A DNA stretch of 41,920 nucleotides, taken from a virus. Below, piece after piece: positions 27,345 to 35,368 of the stretch. The stretch is taken from the IMG/VR virus record IMGVR_UViG_3300022818_000030, positions 1 through 41,920 of that record; one strand, 5' to 3'. Each line of letters begins with the position of its first letter. Within the stretch, counting starts at the first letter, position 1. A model generated the notes under the pieces. The model searched no databases. It was given only the letters and a program-made list of their open reading frames with translations, and was not told where the DNA came from. The translations under genes and the position numbers were made by a program.

Positions 27345-28174
27345 TATCTACCCCATGTAAGATAGTGGATACGTCTCGGTAATCGAGGAAGTTTATAAAG
27401 TTTCTTCGCTTCCGCCAGGTCGGACAAAACCTTATTGGCCTGGTCTCGGTTATCATCGCCGATACCAACCCATGCAAATAACTCTGTTGCGAATAAGAGT
27501 TGTGCAAGGACGGGATGAATCGCCTCGTCAATTGGGTCGTTGTAAATATTTACCGCAGGATGGACGGTTTCGTATCCAATCCCAACACTATAACCCGCGT
27601 CGAACTGCGGAAGAACCAACGTTCCAACAGCCCCGCCCGCAGAGGGGATGAGGCTATAGTTCGTCACGGCTGTCCACCCATTGTAGTCTGTGTCATTCAA
27701 GTGGGTTTGTACCCGAATGTCAAGATTTTGCGGGTGTAATTTCAGACCAACGGGAAGGGTATATTCGGTCTGGTCTCCAGCAGTTGTGATGGACGTGTCC
27801 CAACGAATGAACGTTCCGGCTCTCTGTAAGGCTAATCCGACTATTTTTTTCAGTTCAGGTAGCGGGAATTGTGGGGAGATGTGCATATAATAATCCCCCG
27901 CTACAATTGCGTCCGTCACGGTTGGAAACGTCATGGTGAACGTGGAGTCTACATAAGCAGAGACGATCCCGATCTTTCCCTCCGGGGATGCACCCGCTCC
28001 ACCTGCATCGTAAGTGACTATGAGCGTCCCGTTCTTCAAGTCCTCTTCGGATTTCTCCGTGAGGGTGGTGTCTGCCAGCGTGGTTGCAGACCCGCCGGTA
28101 GCAACTCCGCGGAAATAGGCAGAACTACCCAGAAGGGCTATTCCATCCTGTATCAAATTCGATAAGGTGTACAT
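27344..28174 (-). CDS. Putative head-tail adaptor-type virion protein, 276 aa
   Basis: The sequence alternates helices (LPELKKIVGLALQRAGTFIR; HPVLAQLLFATELFAWVG; NKVLSDLAEAKKLYKL) with a beta insert (DQTEYTLPVGLKLHPQNLDI). This mix is seen in adaptor/tail-tubular proteins of podoviruses, just before the nozzle gene. GGAGGTCACTGA precedes the start. The dispersed motif encodes PRRIH at the C-terminus. Confidence 0.5.
   Translation of the reverse strand: MYTLSNLIQDGIALLGSSAYFRGVATGGSATTLADTTLTEKSEEDLKNGTLIVTYDAGGAGASPEGKIGIVSAYVDSTFTMTFPTVTDAIVAGDYYMHISPQFPLPELKKIVGLALQRAGTFIRWDTSITTAGDQTEYTLPVGLKLHPQNLDIRVQTHLNDTDYNGWTAVTNYSLIPSAGGAVGTLVLPQFDAGYSVGIGYETVHPAVNIYNDPIDEAIHPVLAQLLFATELFAWVGIGDDNRDQANKVLSDLAEAKKLYKLPRLPRRIHYLTWGR
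27366..27379 (+). repeat. Dispersed motif variant TGGATACGTCTCGG
   Basis: The only copy I find in the structural block. It lies in the last codons of the 276-aa gene, 22 bases before the start of the 777-aa gene on the minus strand, and is followed by TAAT as at the integrase copy. Confidence 0.7.
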
Positions 28175-28244
28175 TCAGTGACCTCCAGCTTACGCTCGCG
28201 GGTCTCGCGTTTCTTTGGGAGTAGGTGAAATCTGTGCAAGTCTC

Positions 28245-28502
28245 TCAACCAGTGAATTCGACGAATTTCTCAACAGGGGTTTTCAGTCCCAGCCTCGTAA
28301 TCTCGTCCAGACATTCTTTCTCGGTGGTGGCGCAAAATAAAACATTGCGAGTCCACGTGAAGCCGGTAGATTCAAATAGAGCAATAACATTCACGCCGTC
28401 ATACACCAGTCGAGTACTTAGTTCATTCGGACTGGACTTAGCAGGAATGTCCACCAAACTACCTTTCGCCCGGACAATTATCGAAGTTGTGAGTAATGAC
28501 AT
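28245..28502 (-). CDS. Hypothetical 85-aa protein
   Basis: A small mixed fold (MSLLTTSIIVRAKGSLVDIP; STRLVYDGVNVIALFE; KECLDEITRLGLKTPVE). I take the ATG at 28502 over a TTG two codons earlier. No family recognised; operon position suggests a virion or assembly component. The 70 bases after it hold only the ribosome site of the next gene. Confidence 0.55.
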   Translation of the reverse strand: MSLLTTSIIVRAKGSLVDIPAKSSPNELSTRLVYDGVNVIALFESTGFTWTRNVLFCATTEKECLDEITRLGLKTPVEKFVEFTG

Positions 28503-28514
28503 AATCAATCTCGA

Positions 28515-29246
28515 TTAATTTGTAGTAACCGTCCAGCCAGCCGCGACGAGCGTGGCCTTGTTCGCCAGTCCCTCGGGGTCAGATGGCGCAGCATTTCCAG
28601 CACCGGACAGGTTCACGGTACAGACCACGCGTCCGCCAATGCCAAGCGAGGTGACAAGGTCAGCAAGAATGGCGTCAATGGCAGCGGCGGGGAGGCTGTT
28701 TATCTGCAAAGACAAAGTTGCCAAACTCCCTTGCGTGGCGAAACTGCCTGCTTCGTAACCGCTGAATTGATTGCTGTTCCCAGACCAAAGTGTCAATAAA
28801 GTACAGGCCGCAAAGCTCGGTGGTTTCCCGCTAAACTGATTGGTGTACCCACGCCAAAGCGTCAAATTATACAGTCTGGAAAAACTCGGCAAATTGTTCC
28901 TACCTATATCGTTATTGACATCAAAACTCGTCACCTTGCTCCAATCCGGGCAACTAAACTTGACCGCCTTCGTACTTCCATCGGCGTAGGTATGGGTCAG
29001 CGCGGTGGCGTGACTTTCCCGCGCAGAACCGTCGCCCCAATCAACCGTCATCGGCCCGCCGCCAGCGGAAAATACCCACGACGGGTCGAAGGTGGACGTA
29101 TTATCCGCGGCGGTGTAGATGACAAAGTCGTTGACTCTATGCGTTATCCCCAGTAATCTTTGTGCTTGCGACACATGATAAGGAGCGGGAAGAACCCGTT
29201 TCGTATTGGTGTTTTTGTATGGACTTGTTCCCTTCCACCTGGTCAT
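28515..29246 (-). CDS. Leucine-rich/BspA-like virion protein, 243 aa
   Basis: A PKD-like strand (TVDWGDGSARESHATALTHTYADG, about residues 68-91 shown in part: VDWGDGS) is followed by repeats of the form SFSRLYNLTLWRGYTNQFSG and TLLTLWSGNSNQFSG. The repeat unit (L-x-L-W-x-G-x-x-N-Q-F-S-G) is that of a right-handed solenoid such as BspA-type LRRs. The C-terminus SDPEGLANKATLVAAGWTVTTN is typical of those surface proteins. A host-binding or decoration role is likely. Confidence 0.6.
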   Translation of the reverse strand: MTRWKGTSPYKNTNTKRVLPAPYHVSQAQRLLGITHRVNDFVIYTAADNTSTFDPSWVFSAGGGPMTVDWGDGSARESHATALTHTYADGSTKAVKFSCPDWSKVTSFDVNNDIGRNNLPSFSRLYNLTLWRGYTNQFSGKPPSFAACTLLTLWSGNSNQFSGYEAGSFATQGSLATLSLQINSLPAAAIDAILADLVTSLGIGGRVVCTVNLSGAGNAAPSDPEGLANKATLVAAGWTVTTN

Positions 29247-29815
29247 GTCTTGCTCCTGTTCTTCTTGGCGACCCTGCGCGCCTTGGCTAAATTCTTCAAT
29301 CTCTCTTGAGACCTAGCTTCTTCTTGCTGTCTTTTCTCTGCTTTTGCCGCATTCGCCTGTTCAAGTCTTCTGAGCAAGACCATGTGTTGAGCAGGGTTTA
29401 CTTTCAACTCCGGCACGGGAGGCGCGGGAATGACTCTGTTGATAGTGACTTGTTGACCGACTGGTTTTTGAATGCGCGGTTGAGGGGTCGGATGAGATTG
29501 CGCCTCGATGTTCTTTCGCATTTCCATTTCAGCATTCATCCTCAATAGAGAGGCATTGGCGTTTATTGACTCGGTTAGTTTTTGAGCCAGAATGACCGAA
29601 AGTTTCATGTCCTCAATGTCCTCTGGTACTCTCGCGATAAATATCTTCGTCTTTTTCCTTGGGCGGTCTCCAGGATCGAAGTCGCTACCAATCGGAGCCG
29701 CGCCGCCGCTGTAAACAAGGATTTCGTTGTAAAGAATCGTGCCATTGTAGTTGCTAGTTGATTGACCGGCATAAGGTGATGAGGCGTTGTATTCAACTGG
29801 GGCAACGTATTCCAC
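29243..29815 (-). CDS. Hypothetical 190-aa charged protein
   Basis: An N-terminal Tyr/Ser-rich part, a helix (EDIEDMKLSVILAQKLTESI), a Pro-rich linker (HPTPQPRIQKPVG) and a basic C-terminal coiled coil (LEQANAAKAEKRQQEEARSQ, ending in KKNRSKT). The start is GTG behind GGAG; an ATG two bases upstream is in another frame. It may link fibre and head proteins; function unknown. Confidence 0.55.
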   Translation of the reverse strand: MEYVAPVEYNASSPYAGQSTSNYNGTILYNEILVYSGGAAPIGSDFDPGDRPRKKTKIFIARVPEDIEDMKLSVILAQKLTESINANASLLRMNAEMEMRKNIEAQSHPTPQPRIQKPVGQQVTINRVIPAPPVPELKVNPAQHMVLLRRLEQANAAKAEKRQQEEARSQERLKNLAKARRVAKKNRSKT

Positions 29816-29817
29816 AT

Positions 29818-30915
29818 TTAGACTCCATAGGTGACGAATGTGTTCGCCGCCGTCTTCCTGGTTCTAAATCGTTGACCGGACGTTCCCCAAAGTCCGCCAG
29901 TCGTGGTACTGTTCGAGGGAATTTTAGCGTTTCCCACAATCGTATGCCCAACCCCCGCGGTCAAGGTGATGATATATGTGGCAACAGTGGCGACATTTAT
30001 TAATATCCAGTCAAACGCCTCGTTAATTCCAATGGTCATACCTGCGTCGCAGAGAGTTCCCGTAGGGAGCGTGTAAGCTACCGCCCCCGCGGGAGTTCCT
30101 ACGACAATTCCCGTGAGAAGGTCAGCGATTGTGAGTGTATTCGCTCCGGTTTCTGCGTCCGGCGCACCCTGTGTTCGTATCCTGACGCCGCCGAGAAGCC
30201 CATGCACTCCTGTTTTTAGAGCGGCATGAGTGGCAACGTGGTCTGTGGCTTCTGTATTTGCTACCCCCACGGCTTCATAACCGTGAGTGTGTGTAGAGAT
30301 AGCCCCGGTTAGTTTCGCTTCTATCTCCGCCTTGGTAATGTCCGCGTTGGCTTGTGCGCCCGCGGGTGCGTGAGCGGAGGTAACGTGCGTTTGGATATTT
30401 GAATTAGCCGCTTCTTTCCCACTCAAGGCCGTATCCAGGCCGGTGATTGTGCTAGTCGCCTGATTGTGCGCTTCGGGCGTGAATGTGGCTGGTTTATCGG
30501 TTATCCCTGCCCAAGTAGTTGTACCGGGTGCGCCATCAGCACCATCCGCGCCGGGAGCGCCGTTGTTTCCCGGAACGCCCTGAATCCCTTGTTCTCCTTG
30601 AGGGCCTGGTACGGTAGAGTCTGCACCATCTACGCCGTCAGAATAATCAACCCCCTTTACTGGCGTAGTCCCGTTAGTTCCATTGGTTCCGTTGGTTCCG
30701 TCAATACCGTCTACCCCTGCCGGAATATGATTTACCCTGTAGTCAAGTGAATTGGTATCCACCGACCCAGTAACCCCCACCTTCGCCTCCAACGCCTCAA
30801 TAGCATCATTGGCGTTACCGTGCTGATCGGTATGTAGAACGCCCTCCGAGTCAAGGGTATCTGCCGGAGAGGGGTTTATAAGAACATCAAGGGCGGTAGG
30901 ATACTGAATGGTCAT
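29818..30915 (-). CDS. Tail fibre with collagen-like repeats, 365 aa
   Basis: Residues ~70-130 are Gly-x-y repeats (GIDGTNGTNGTNGTTP, then PGPQGEQGIQGVPGNNGAPG), a collagen-like triple-helical stalk. The flanks are helical trimerisation-type segments (ALEAKVGVTGSV; ETGANTLTIADLL) and the C-terminus is beta-rich (AYTLPTGTLCDAGMTIGI). Such proteins form trimeric fibres that bind the host. The start overlaps the methyltransferase stop (ATGA). Confidence 0.8.
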   Translation of the reverse strand: MTIQYPTALDVLINPSPADTLDSEGVLHTDQHGNANDAIEALEAKVGVTGSVDTNSLDYRVNHIPAGVDGIDGTNGTNGTNGTTPVKGVDYSDGVDGADSTVPGPQGEQGIQGVPGNNGAPGADGADGAPGTTTWAGITDKPATFTPEAHNQATSTITGLDTALSGKEAANSNIQTHVTSAHAPAGAQANADITKAEIEAKLTGAISTHTHGYEAVGVANTEATDHVATHAALKTGVHGLLGGVRIRTQGAPDAETGANTLTIADLLTGIVVGTPAGAVAYTLPTGTLCDAGMTIGINEAFDWILINVATVATYIITLTAGVGHTIVGNAKIPSNSTTTGGLWGTSGQRFRTRKTAANTFVTYGV

Positions 30916-31478
30916 TTGTCTTCCGACTCGCTTAGTACATCAACTCTCATTGCCACCACGATATTTTGAATGGCGTCAAACTTCTTTCCATCCATCAGCA
31001 GCGTAAATGGGGATTGAAAAGCCCTTTTAGTGATAAGACCGCAAATCTCTACGATTGTCCTGAGGGCGTTGAGGGTAAACGAACACCTGTGATAGTCCCA
31101 TTCGTCTCTTTGTGCCCCGAACATCATACCTTGGATATGTAGACCGTCTCTGTGCTGTAGGATTTGAGAGCATACCCAGTCAAAACTTGGGACAATAATC
31201 CACATTTCTCCCAGGTTCTTGAGTCCGGAGGCCATATTCCTTACCGCCGGAACAACGTTCACTCTGTCCATGTGTTCAAGCATGTGGTTTGAAAACACAA
31301 TATCGAACTGACCGCGAAGTTCCTCTGGAAGGGGTTGAGAAATGTCGTGTATAACATCCGGCTCAACCAAAGGATTGATGTCTAACCGTGTAATATCCTT
31401 GTTTGAAATATCGGGAAAGAACCTGTTGACTATCTCTCCCTTATCTATCCCAGAACCAATATTAAGTAACTTAGGCAT
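30912..31478 (-). CDS. Class I SAM-dependent methyltransferase, 188 aa
   Basis: LLNIGSGIDKGE (residues 4-15) is the SAM-binding Gly loop, ITRLDINPLVEPD the acidic end of strand 2, and FDIVFSNHMLEHM the strand 4 region of a type-11-like methyltransferase. The protein is short for the family. Placed between a glycosyltransferase and a tail fibre, it may modify a sugar on the virion or host surface; the substrate is unknown. It overlaps the glycosyltransferase by 8 bases. Confidence 0.75.
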   Translation of the reverse strand: MPKLLNIGSGIDKGEIVNRFFPDISNKDITRLDINPLVEPDVIHDISQPLPEELRGQFDIVFSNHMLEHMDRVNVVPAVRNMASGLKNLGEMWIIVPSFDWVCSQILQHRDGLHIQGMMFGAQRDEWDYHRCSFTLNALRTIVEICGLITKRAFQSPFTLLMDGKKFDAIQNIVVAMRVDVLSESEDK

Positions 31479-32364
31479 CTGTCGTTCCTTTCATGGCAAT
31501 TGTTTCGTAATCGCTTTCTCCGGTAGGCTTTGACTTCCAGTGATTGCATACAATGGTCGTATCAAGCCACGGTCTTATGCCTACATTTGCACAGAGTTCG
31601 CAGAAGTAGTGGTCTTCTGTTCTGCCATACTCCAGACCAAAGAACGGCCATGCCCTCTTATCAAGTTCCACGTCAAGTTTCGGCAATTCATTTAGAGGAT
31701 AGTGATAGTAGCCGTCTTTCACATAGGCGTCTTTGAACCCGCCGCCTTTGGGGAACTTGTGGTTCCTTACTTTTTTCTTTAGTATCGGAACAATACTTCC
31801 GTCCGGCCTTTGAAAGACTTCGTGTTCGTCCATAATCTTCTGGAACACGCTACGATGAATAAGAGTACATCCCATCCCGATGGAGTCAACCTGGGTCAAT
31901 GCGCCTTTTGCGTAACCATAGTAGGCGTGATATAGACCGCTTCCCCCCGGCTCCAACACATAGGCAATGGGGTTGAATGGATATTTTGGGTTGAAGTACA
32001 GTCCGCCAACAAACGGTTTTCCAAGATTTACAAGTCTGGTAATGGTTCCGGCCTTGTGGGTGGTATCGTCGTCAATCTGAAACAACCAATCGCTACCACC
32101 GTCCATGAACCTTTTGGTAATGGTCACTCGGTTTGCATCCGTAAGTTCGTTGCGTTTCTTTTCTTCCGGGTCGGCAAACGCGGCGTGGGTAAGTATCTGG
32201 TTCTTGTTATGGTCTGGCAATGCGCTACTGAGTGCATATATATGCTTGATTTCTATATTTTTGTCTGCGTCTTCTTGCCTAATACTGTCTATGAGCGGTT
32301 CCCACCAATTCGAGGATTGAAAACCACTACATGCAATACCAACATCTACGGTTGCCTTTGTCAT
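31471..32364 (-). CDS. GT-A fold glycosyltransferase, 297 aa
   Basis: VGIACSGFQSSNWWEPLIDS opens a nucleotide-sugar binding domain. WLFQIDDDTTH (DDD at 98-100) gives the metal-binding acidic motif of GT-A enzymes, and GGLYFNP and DSIGMGCTLIHR are acceptor-loop sequences typical of GT2-like proteins. It should transfer a sugar from a nucleotide donor. Phage glycosyltransferases modify virion proteins, DNA or host surface sugars; here the neighbours (methyltransferase, collagen fibre) favour virion glycosylation. Confidence 0.75.
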   Translation of the reverse strand: MTKATVDVGIACSGFQSSNWWEPLIDSIRQEDADKNIEIKHIYALSSALPDHNKNQILTHAAFADPEEKKRNELTDANRVTITKRFMDGGSDWLFQIDDDTTHKAGTITRLVNLGKPFVGGLYFNPKYPFNPIAYVLEPGGSGLYHAYYGYAKGALTQVDSIGMGCTLIHRSVFQKIMDEHEVFQRPDGSIVPILKKKVRNHKFPKGGGFKDAYVKDGYYHYPLNELPKLDVELDKRAWPFFGLEYGRTEDHYFCELCANVGIRPWLDTTIVCNHWKSKPTGESDYETIAMKGTTDA

Positions 32365-32570
32365 ACCTTAGCCCTTTCGCTTGTGGCCTCTATGATATGG
32401 TCAATATCACTCAACGCCCATAGTAGGTCTCCCAAAACATCGCCAATCGAATCGTCCTCTACGGGATGATTACTTAACCACTCTTTTCTTACCCCACCTA
32501 TGATTCCCTTCGCACTTCTGGCATATTCAAAAATATCTGCTTTCTTGTACGGTTTATTTAGGTCGTTCAT
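32361..32570 (-). CDS. Hypothetical 69-aa protein
   Basis: A helical acidic protein (YKKADIFEYARSAKGIIGGV; DDSIGDVLGDLLWALSDIDH) with no recognised domain. ATGA overlap with the glycosyltransferase. It lies between a zinc-ribbon gene and the sugar-modifying pair. Confidence 0.55.
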   Translation of the reverse strand: MNDLNKPYKKADIFEYARSAKGIIGGVRKEWLSNHPVEDDSIGDVLGDLLWALSDIDHIIEATSERAKV

Positions 32571-32571
32571 G

Positions 32572-32847
32572 TCAGCCCTTTCTTCCGTAATAATCCAAGT
32601 TTGTATGGTCTAAAACATTGTAGATAACAACGTTTGGATTCAATAAGAACTCGCTACTTCTTCCGTGCGCGGCCAGATAGTTGTACGCGGCTTGACAGTC
32701 CTTACACATGGCAATCTTCTGTAAGTTCTGCATAAATCCTTTTAGCTTTTCTGCTGTGGGGTCTTTGCGCGAAGATAGATGCGTTACAAGCACCGGCTTC
32801 CCGCAGCGACGGCATGCGAAAACGGGAATCGTGGCCATTTCAGCCAT
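32572..32847 (-). CDS. Zinc-ribbon protein, 91 aa
   Basis: CRRCG near residue 12 and CKDC near residue 48 form a two-CxxC ribbon with a basic linker (HLSSRKDPTAEKLKGFMQNL). GAAAGGTAGTAGAT precedes the ATG. It is conserved in position after the capsid block but I do not recognise it. A nucleic-acid-binding or assembly role is possible. Confidence 0.6.
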   Translation of the reverse strand: MAEMATIPVFACRRCGKPVLVTHLSSRKDPTAEKLKGFMQNLQKIAMCKDCQAAYNYLAAHGRSSEFLLNPNVVIYNVLDHTNLDYYGRKG

Positions 32848-32877
32848 ATCTACTACCTTTCTGCCTTGCGGCGAAGA

Positions 32878-32897
32878 GGGGAGGTTTTCACCTCCCC
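32878..32897. other. Hairpin after the 171-aa gene
   Basis: GGGGAGGT and ACCTCCCC form a perfect 8-bp stem with a TTTC (minus: GAAA) tetraloop 8 bases after the stop. There is no long U tract, so partial termination or protection of the upstream capsid mRNA is likely. Confidence 0.6.
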
Positions 32898-32904
32898 AAC
32901 TTAG

Positions 32905-33420
32905 TTATTTCTTGGCTTCTTCGACGGCGTAAGCGATGTTGGCGGCGTTGGCTTTGTCGGAGGCGGTTTCCTTAATTTCTACGGCGACCTTGAAGTCAAT
33001 AACAGACTGTGCCGCGGCGATGCGCTTGGCCTCTTCGCTTGTGGCGTAGGCCATAGCCGCATACGCGGCAACGAAAGGCCACTTCTCTTCCGGAGCCATA
33101 GACTCAAGAATGACGCGCTGATAGTGCTTTTTATCAAGTGCTTTCAGCACGACATTGGGTTCCTCGTCCTTCCCAGCTTCTTTCAGAAGGTCTTTGGCAA
33201 GCCCGAAGAACTCATCAAAATATTCCGATGCTTTCTTTGGGGCTAAGGAGGGGTCTTGTTTTACGACGAGAACGGGAACAAGCGCGTCGGCCTTGGCCTG
33301 TTCTTTTCCGGCAATCGTTTCTTTGACGGGAACTGCCTTGGGTGCGGGGATAACCAGCGGTTCCGCCTTTGGCGCGCGAACTACTTTGGGTTCTGGGGTA
33401 TTACCATAGGTACTTTCCAT
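32905..33420 (-). CDS. Hypothetical 171-aa Ala/Lys/Pro protein next to the capsid gene
   Basis: N-terminal Pro/Ala/Lys-rich region (PKVVRAPKAEPLVIPAPKAV), then helices (ASEYFDEFFGLAKDLLKEAG; ALDKKHYQRVILESMAPEEK) and an Ala-rich end. It is flanked by hairpins on both sides, which could give it a separate mRNA level. A head-stabilising, decoration or connector role is suggested by position only. Confidence 0.55.
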   Translation of the reverse strand: MESTYGNTPEPKVVRAPKAEPLVIPAPKAVPVKETIAGKEQAKADALVPVLVVKQDPSLAPKKASEYFDEFFGLAKDLLKEAGKDEEPNVVLKALDKKHYQRVILESMAPEEKWPFVAAYAAMAYATSEEAKRIAAAQSVIDFKVAVEIKETASDKANAANIAYAVEEAKK

Positions 33421-33436
33421 TTTATATCTCCTAAAG

Positions 33437-33461
33437 AGGGGGAGAGATTTCCTCTCCCCCT
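33437..33461. other. Hairpin between capsid gene and 171-aa gene
   Basis: AGGGGGAGAG and CTCTCCCCCT form a perfect 10-bp stem with a 5-base loop 18 bases after the capsid stop. No U tract follows on the minus strand; the next gene's AGGAG follows closely. Probably a transcript-end protector or weak attenuator for the abundant capsid mRNA. Confidence 0.65.
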
Positions 33462-33478
33462 ACTACGTTGCGAAAAGA

Positions 33479-34603
33479 TTAAGTAACTGCGGTTAGCACT
33501 GCGTGAGCCGCGTCCTGTCGAATACACAGGGTGAACTCACCAACCACTTCGCTTTTGTCGTAGTCACCACTCTTGGCAAGAGGCTCTTGCGTGAACGGGT
33601 AGAAGGTCAGGAATCCCGCGTGTTTCGGGTCAATCAGGGGGATTTCCGTGGTCTTTGCCCAGCGGTCAAGAACCAGATTTACGCGCCCGTAGGGGGTAAC
33701 AATCGTTTCAATGACCATGCCAACGGTGTCTTCGCTTCGGTCAACCCTCAAGAACAAGGAACTGTCATAGAAGTTCTTGATTTTCTGGAGGTTTACGGGA
33801 GCGCAGAAGGCATCCCAGGGGCCACTTCCGCCGTCAGCATAGGCCGACATAATAGCCGTCTCGAACTGAGACTGAGCGAGAGACCCACCGGCCACTTTGT
33901 TATTGGTCACGAAGGCCTGATACCCACCCATAGTACGAGGGGTAGTGGCAGAACCGGCTTTTGCGGCGGTGTTGTAGAAGAAGTGCCGCTCCAGCAAACG
34001 CATCAGGGAAGGAATGGCCTTGTTACCTTGATACGCCATCTCATCGGAGATACCGTACTGGGAGATTGATTGCGCGGTACGAGTCGCCTTGACTTCCTGG
34101 TGGAGGATTTGGGTATAGTTACTACCTGAGGTCTTGTCAGTGAAGCCAATGTCGTCGCTCTCTGCACCTTCCAGGCGGGCCTGTCCAACCTTGGTAATTG
34201 CAGCCGAGGCCGCGTGGGTGGCGGTAGCGCCTTGGAAGGCGCGGGTCACGGTAATGACCTCGGTGGCGGGAGCGTTAAGGGAAACCCACATATATTCTGA
34301 ATCAATCAGAATAATGTCGCCTTCCTGAAAATTGTCTGCGTCTGATGCGGTCAGGGCCGTAATTGCCCCGTCCGCAGAGACGGACAGGTTGCCCGTCAGG
34401 GAAATAAGAGTGTCCTCCAGCCATTCGACTACTTTGCCGGGTTTATTGACAAATTGGAATTTGCTAGAAGCGCCGTCGAGTCCACCCAATGCTTCGATCA
34501 TGGGTGCGTCAGACGGGTCAATAAGACTGATTACATCGGTTATGACCCTTTTCTGCGTGGTCGTATCCGAGTAGGTGGTAATGGGTGAAGTCAAACTAGC
34601 CAT
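33479..34603 (-). CDS. Major capsid protein, Su10-like (DUF5309) HK97 fold, 374 aa
   Basis: The opening TTTQKRVITDVISLIDPSDA PMIEALGG pattern (in part: RVITDVISLIDPSDAPM), the insert with ADNFQEGDIILIDSEYMWVS, and the later HQEVKATRTAQSISQYGISD and LMRLLERHFFYN sequences are the hallmarks I associate with the DUF5309/Su10 major capsid family. This protein builds the icosahedral head. A good ribosome site (AAGGAGCC) precedes the ATG. It lies directly after the scaffold-like gene, as in many phages with this capsid type. Confidence 0.85.
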   Translation of the reverse strand: MASLTSPITTYSDTTTQKRVITDVISLIDPSDAPMIEALGGLDGASSKFQFVNKPGKVVEWLEDTLISLTGNLSVSADGAITALTASDADNFQEGDIILIDSEYMWVSLNAPATEVITVTRAFQGATATHAASAAITKVGQARLEGAESDDIGFTDKTSGSNYTQILHQEVKATRTAQSISQYGISDEMAYQGNKAIPSLMRLLERHFFYNTAAKAGSATTPRTMGGYQAFVTNNKVAGGSLAQSQFETAIMSAYADGGSGPWDAFCAPVNLQKIKNFYDSSLFLRVDRSEDTVGMVIETIVTPYGRVNLVLDRWAKTTEIPLIDPKHAGFLTFYPFTQEPLAKSGDYDKSEVVGEFTLCIRQDAAHAVLTAVT

Positions 34604-34623
34604 TATAGGCTCCTTGTTTTAGA

Positions 34624-35280
34624 TTAGTTTGGCAGTCCCTTCTTTCGGTACTCCGCCTGTAGGTCGGAAACGGCTTTGATGTTTCCCCTGAGCTTCGTAA
34701 CCTTTTTCTGGTATTCTGCCTTTAGGTCTGTTGACTCCTGCGTTCCAGAACCACCTGCGGGGGCGGTACGTTGCGCATCGGTCGGAGACGGTTGATTTTG
34801 CTTTTCTTTGGCGCGCCTTGCAACGGCAAGTTCGACTTTATCCGCATCAGTCTCATTTGCGAGGCTGGCGATAAAGGACGCGTCATTGGCATCTAAGCCA
34901 TATTGTGCAGCGATTTTTGTTACCTCAACGACTGGTGTCTGAACCGTGCCACTGCCAGTAGCTTGGTTAGGTTGAGCGCCGTATTTCTGTGCAACGAGTT
35001 CGTCAAGAGCCATGGTTCTTTGGGCTTCCTTGATTTTTTCCTCGTCAACACCGAGAACTCTGGCATACTCAAGAAGCGTCTTTCCGGCTGTTTCTACTCT
35101 GTTTACTGCGGCGTCCTTTCCGCTTTTTAGGGCCTTGAGTTCGCCTTCTGTTGCTTTGAGCCGTGCTTCCATCGCCGCAAGGTTTCCGCTCAAAGGTTGG
35201 TCTGCTGTCTGGGAAGGGCTAGGAGTGGCGCTCCCTCCTCCTGAAACAGTTTGATTTCCCTCATCGGGTGTTGCATTCAT
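34624..35280 (-). CDS. Scaffold-like head assembly protein, 218 aa
   Basis: A Gly/Ser/Pro-rich N-terminus (residues 1-32) is followed by coiled coil (NLAAMEARLKATEGELKALK), an acidic helical middle (VLGVDEEKIKEAQRTMALDE) and a charged C-terminus ending in EYQKKVTKLRGN IKAV-type helix. High charge, helical content and position just before the capsid gene are typical of scaffolds. It is the first gene of the capsid operon behind the 35.3-kb promoter. Confidence 0.7.
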   Translation of the reverse strand: MNATPDEGNQTVSGGGSATPSPSQTADQPLSGNLAAMEARLKATEGELKALKSGKDAAVNRVETAGKTLLEYARVLGVDEEKIKEAQRTMALDELVAQKYGAQPNQATGSGTVQTPVVEVTKIAAQYGLDANDASFIASLANETDADKVELAVARRAKEKQNQPSPTDAQRTAPAGGSGTQESTDLKAEYQKKVTKLRGNIKAVSDLQAEYRKKGLPN

Positions 35281-35328
35281 CGCGTATTACTCCTTTTCTT
35301 TGTAAGGTTCTGTGAACGCTTTCCAATG

Positions 35329-35368
35329 TTCAACAGTTGAATTATAACACAGGTTATCGGTTTTGTAA
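35329..35368 (-). promoter_or_regulatory. Scaffold/capsid operon promoter with TTCAAC/GTTGAA dyad
   Basis: Minus strand: TTACAA (35368-35363), 16-base spacer, TATAAT (35346-35341). The dyad TTCAACAGTTGAA (35329-35341), with 6-bp arms, overlaps the -10 edge and start site. It is nearly identical over about 29 bases to the promoter at 1186-1215. The -35 lies in the last codons of the giant gene. Confidence 0.75.

Noticed and set aside
6530-34822. Several GGCGCGCC sites
   Set aside because: Scattered in coding regions without consistent context; probably a by-product of codon use.
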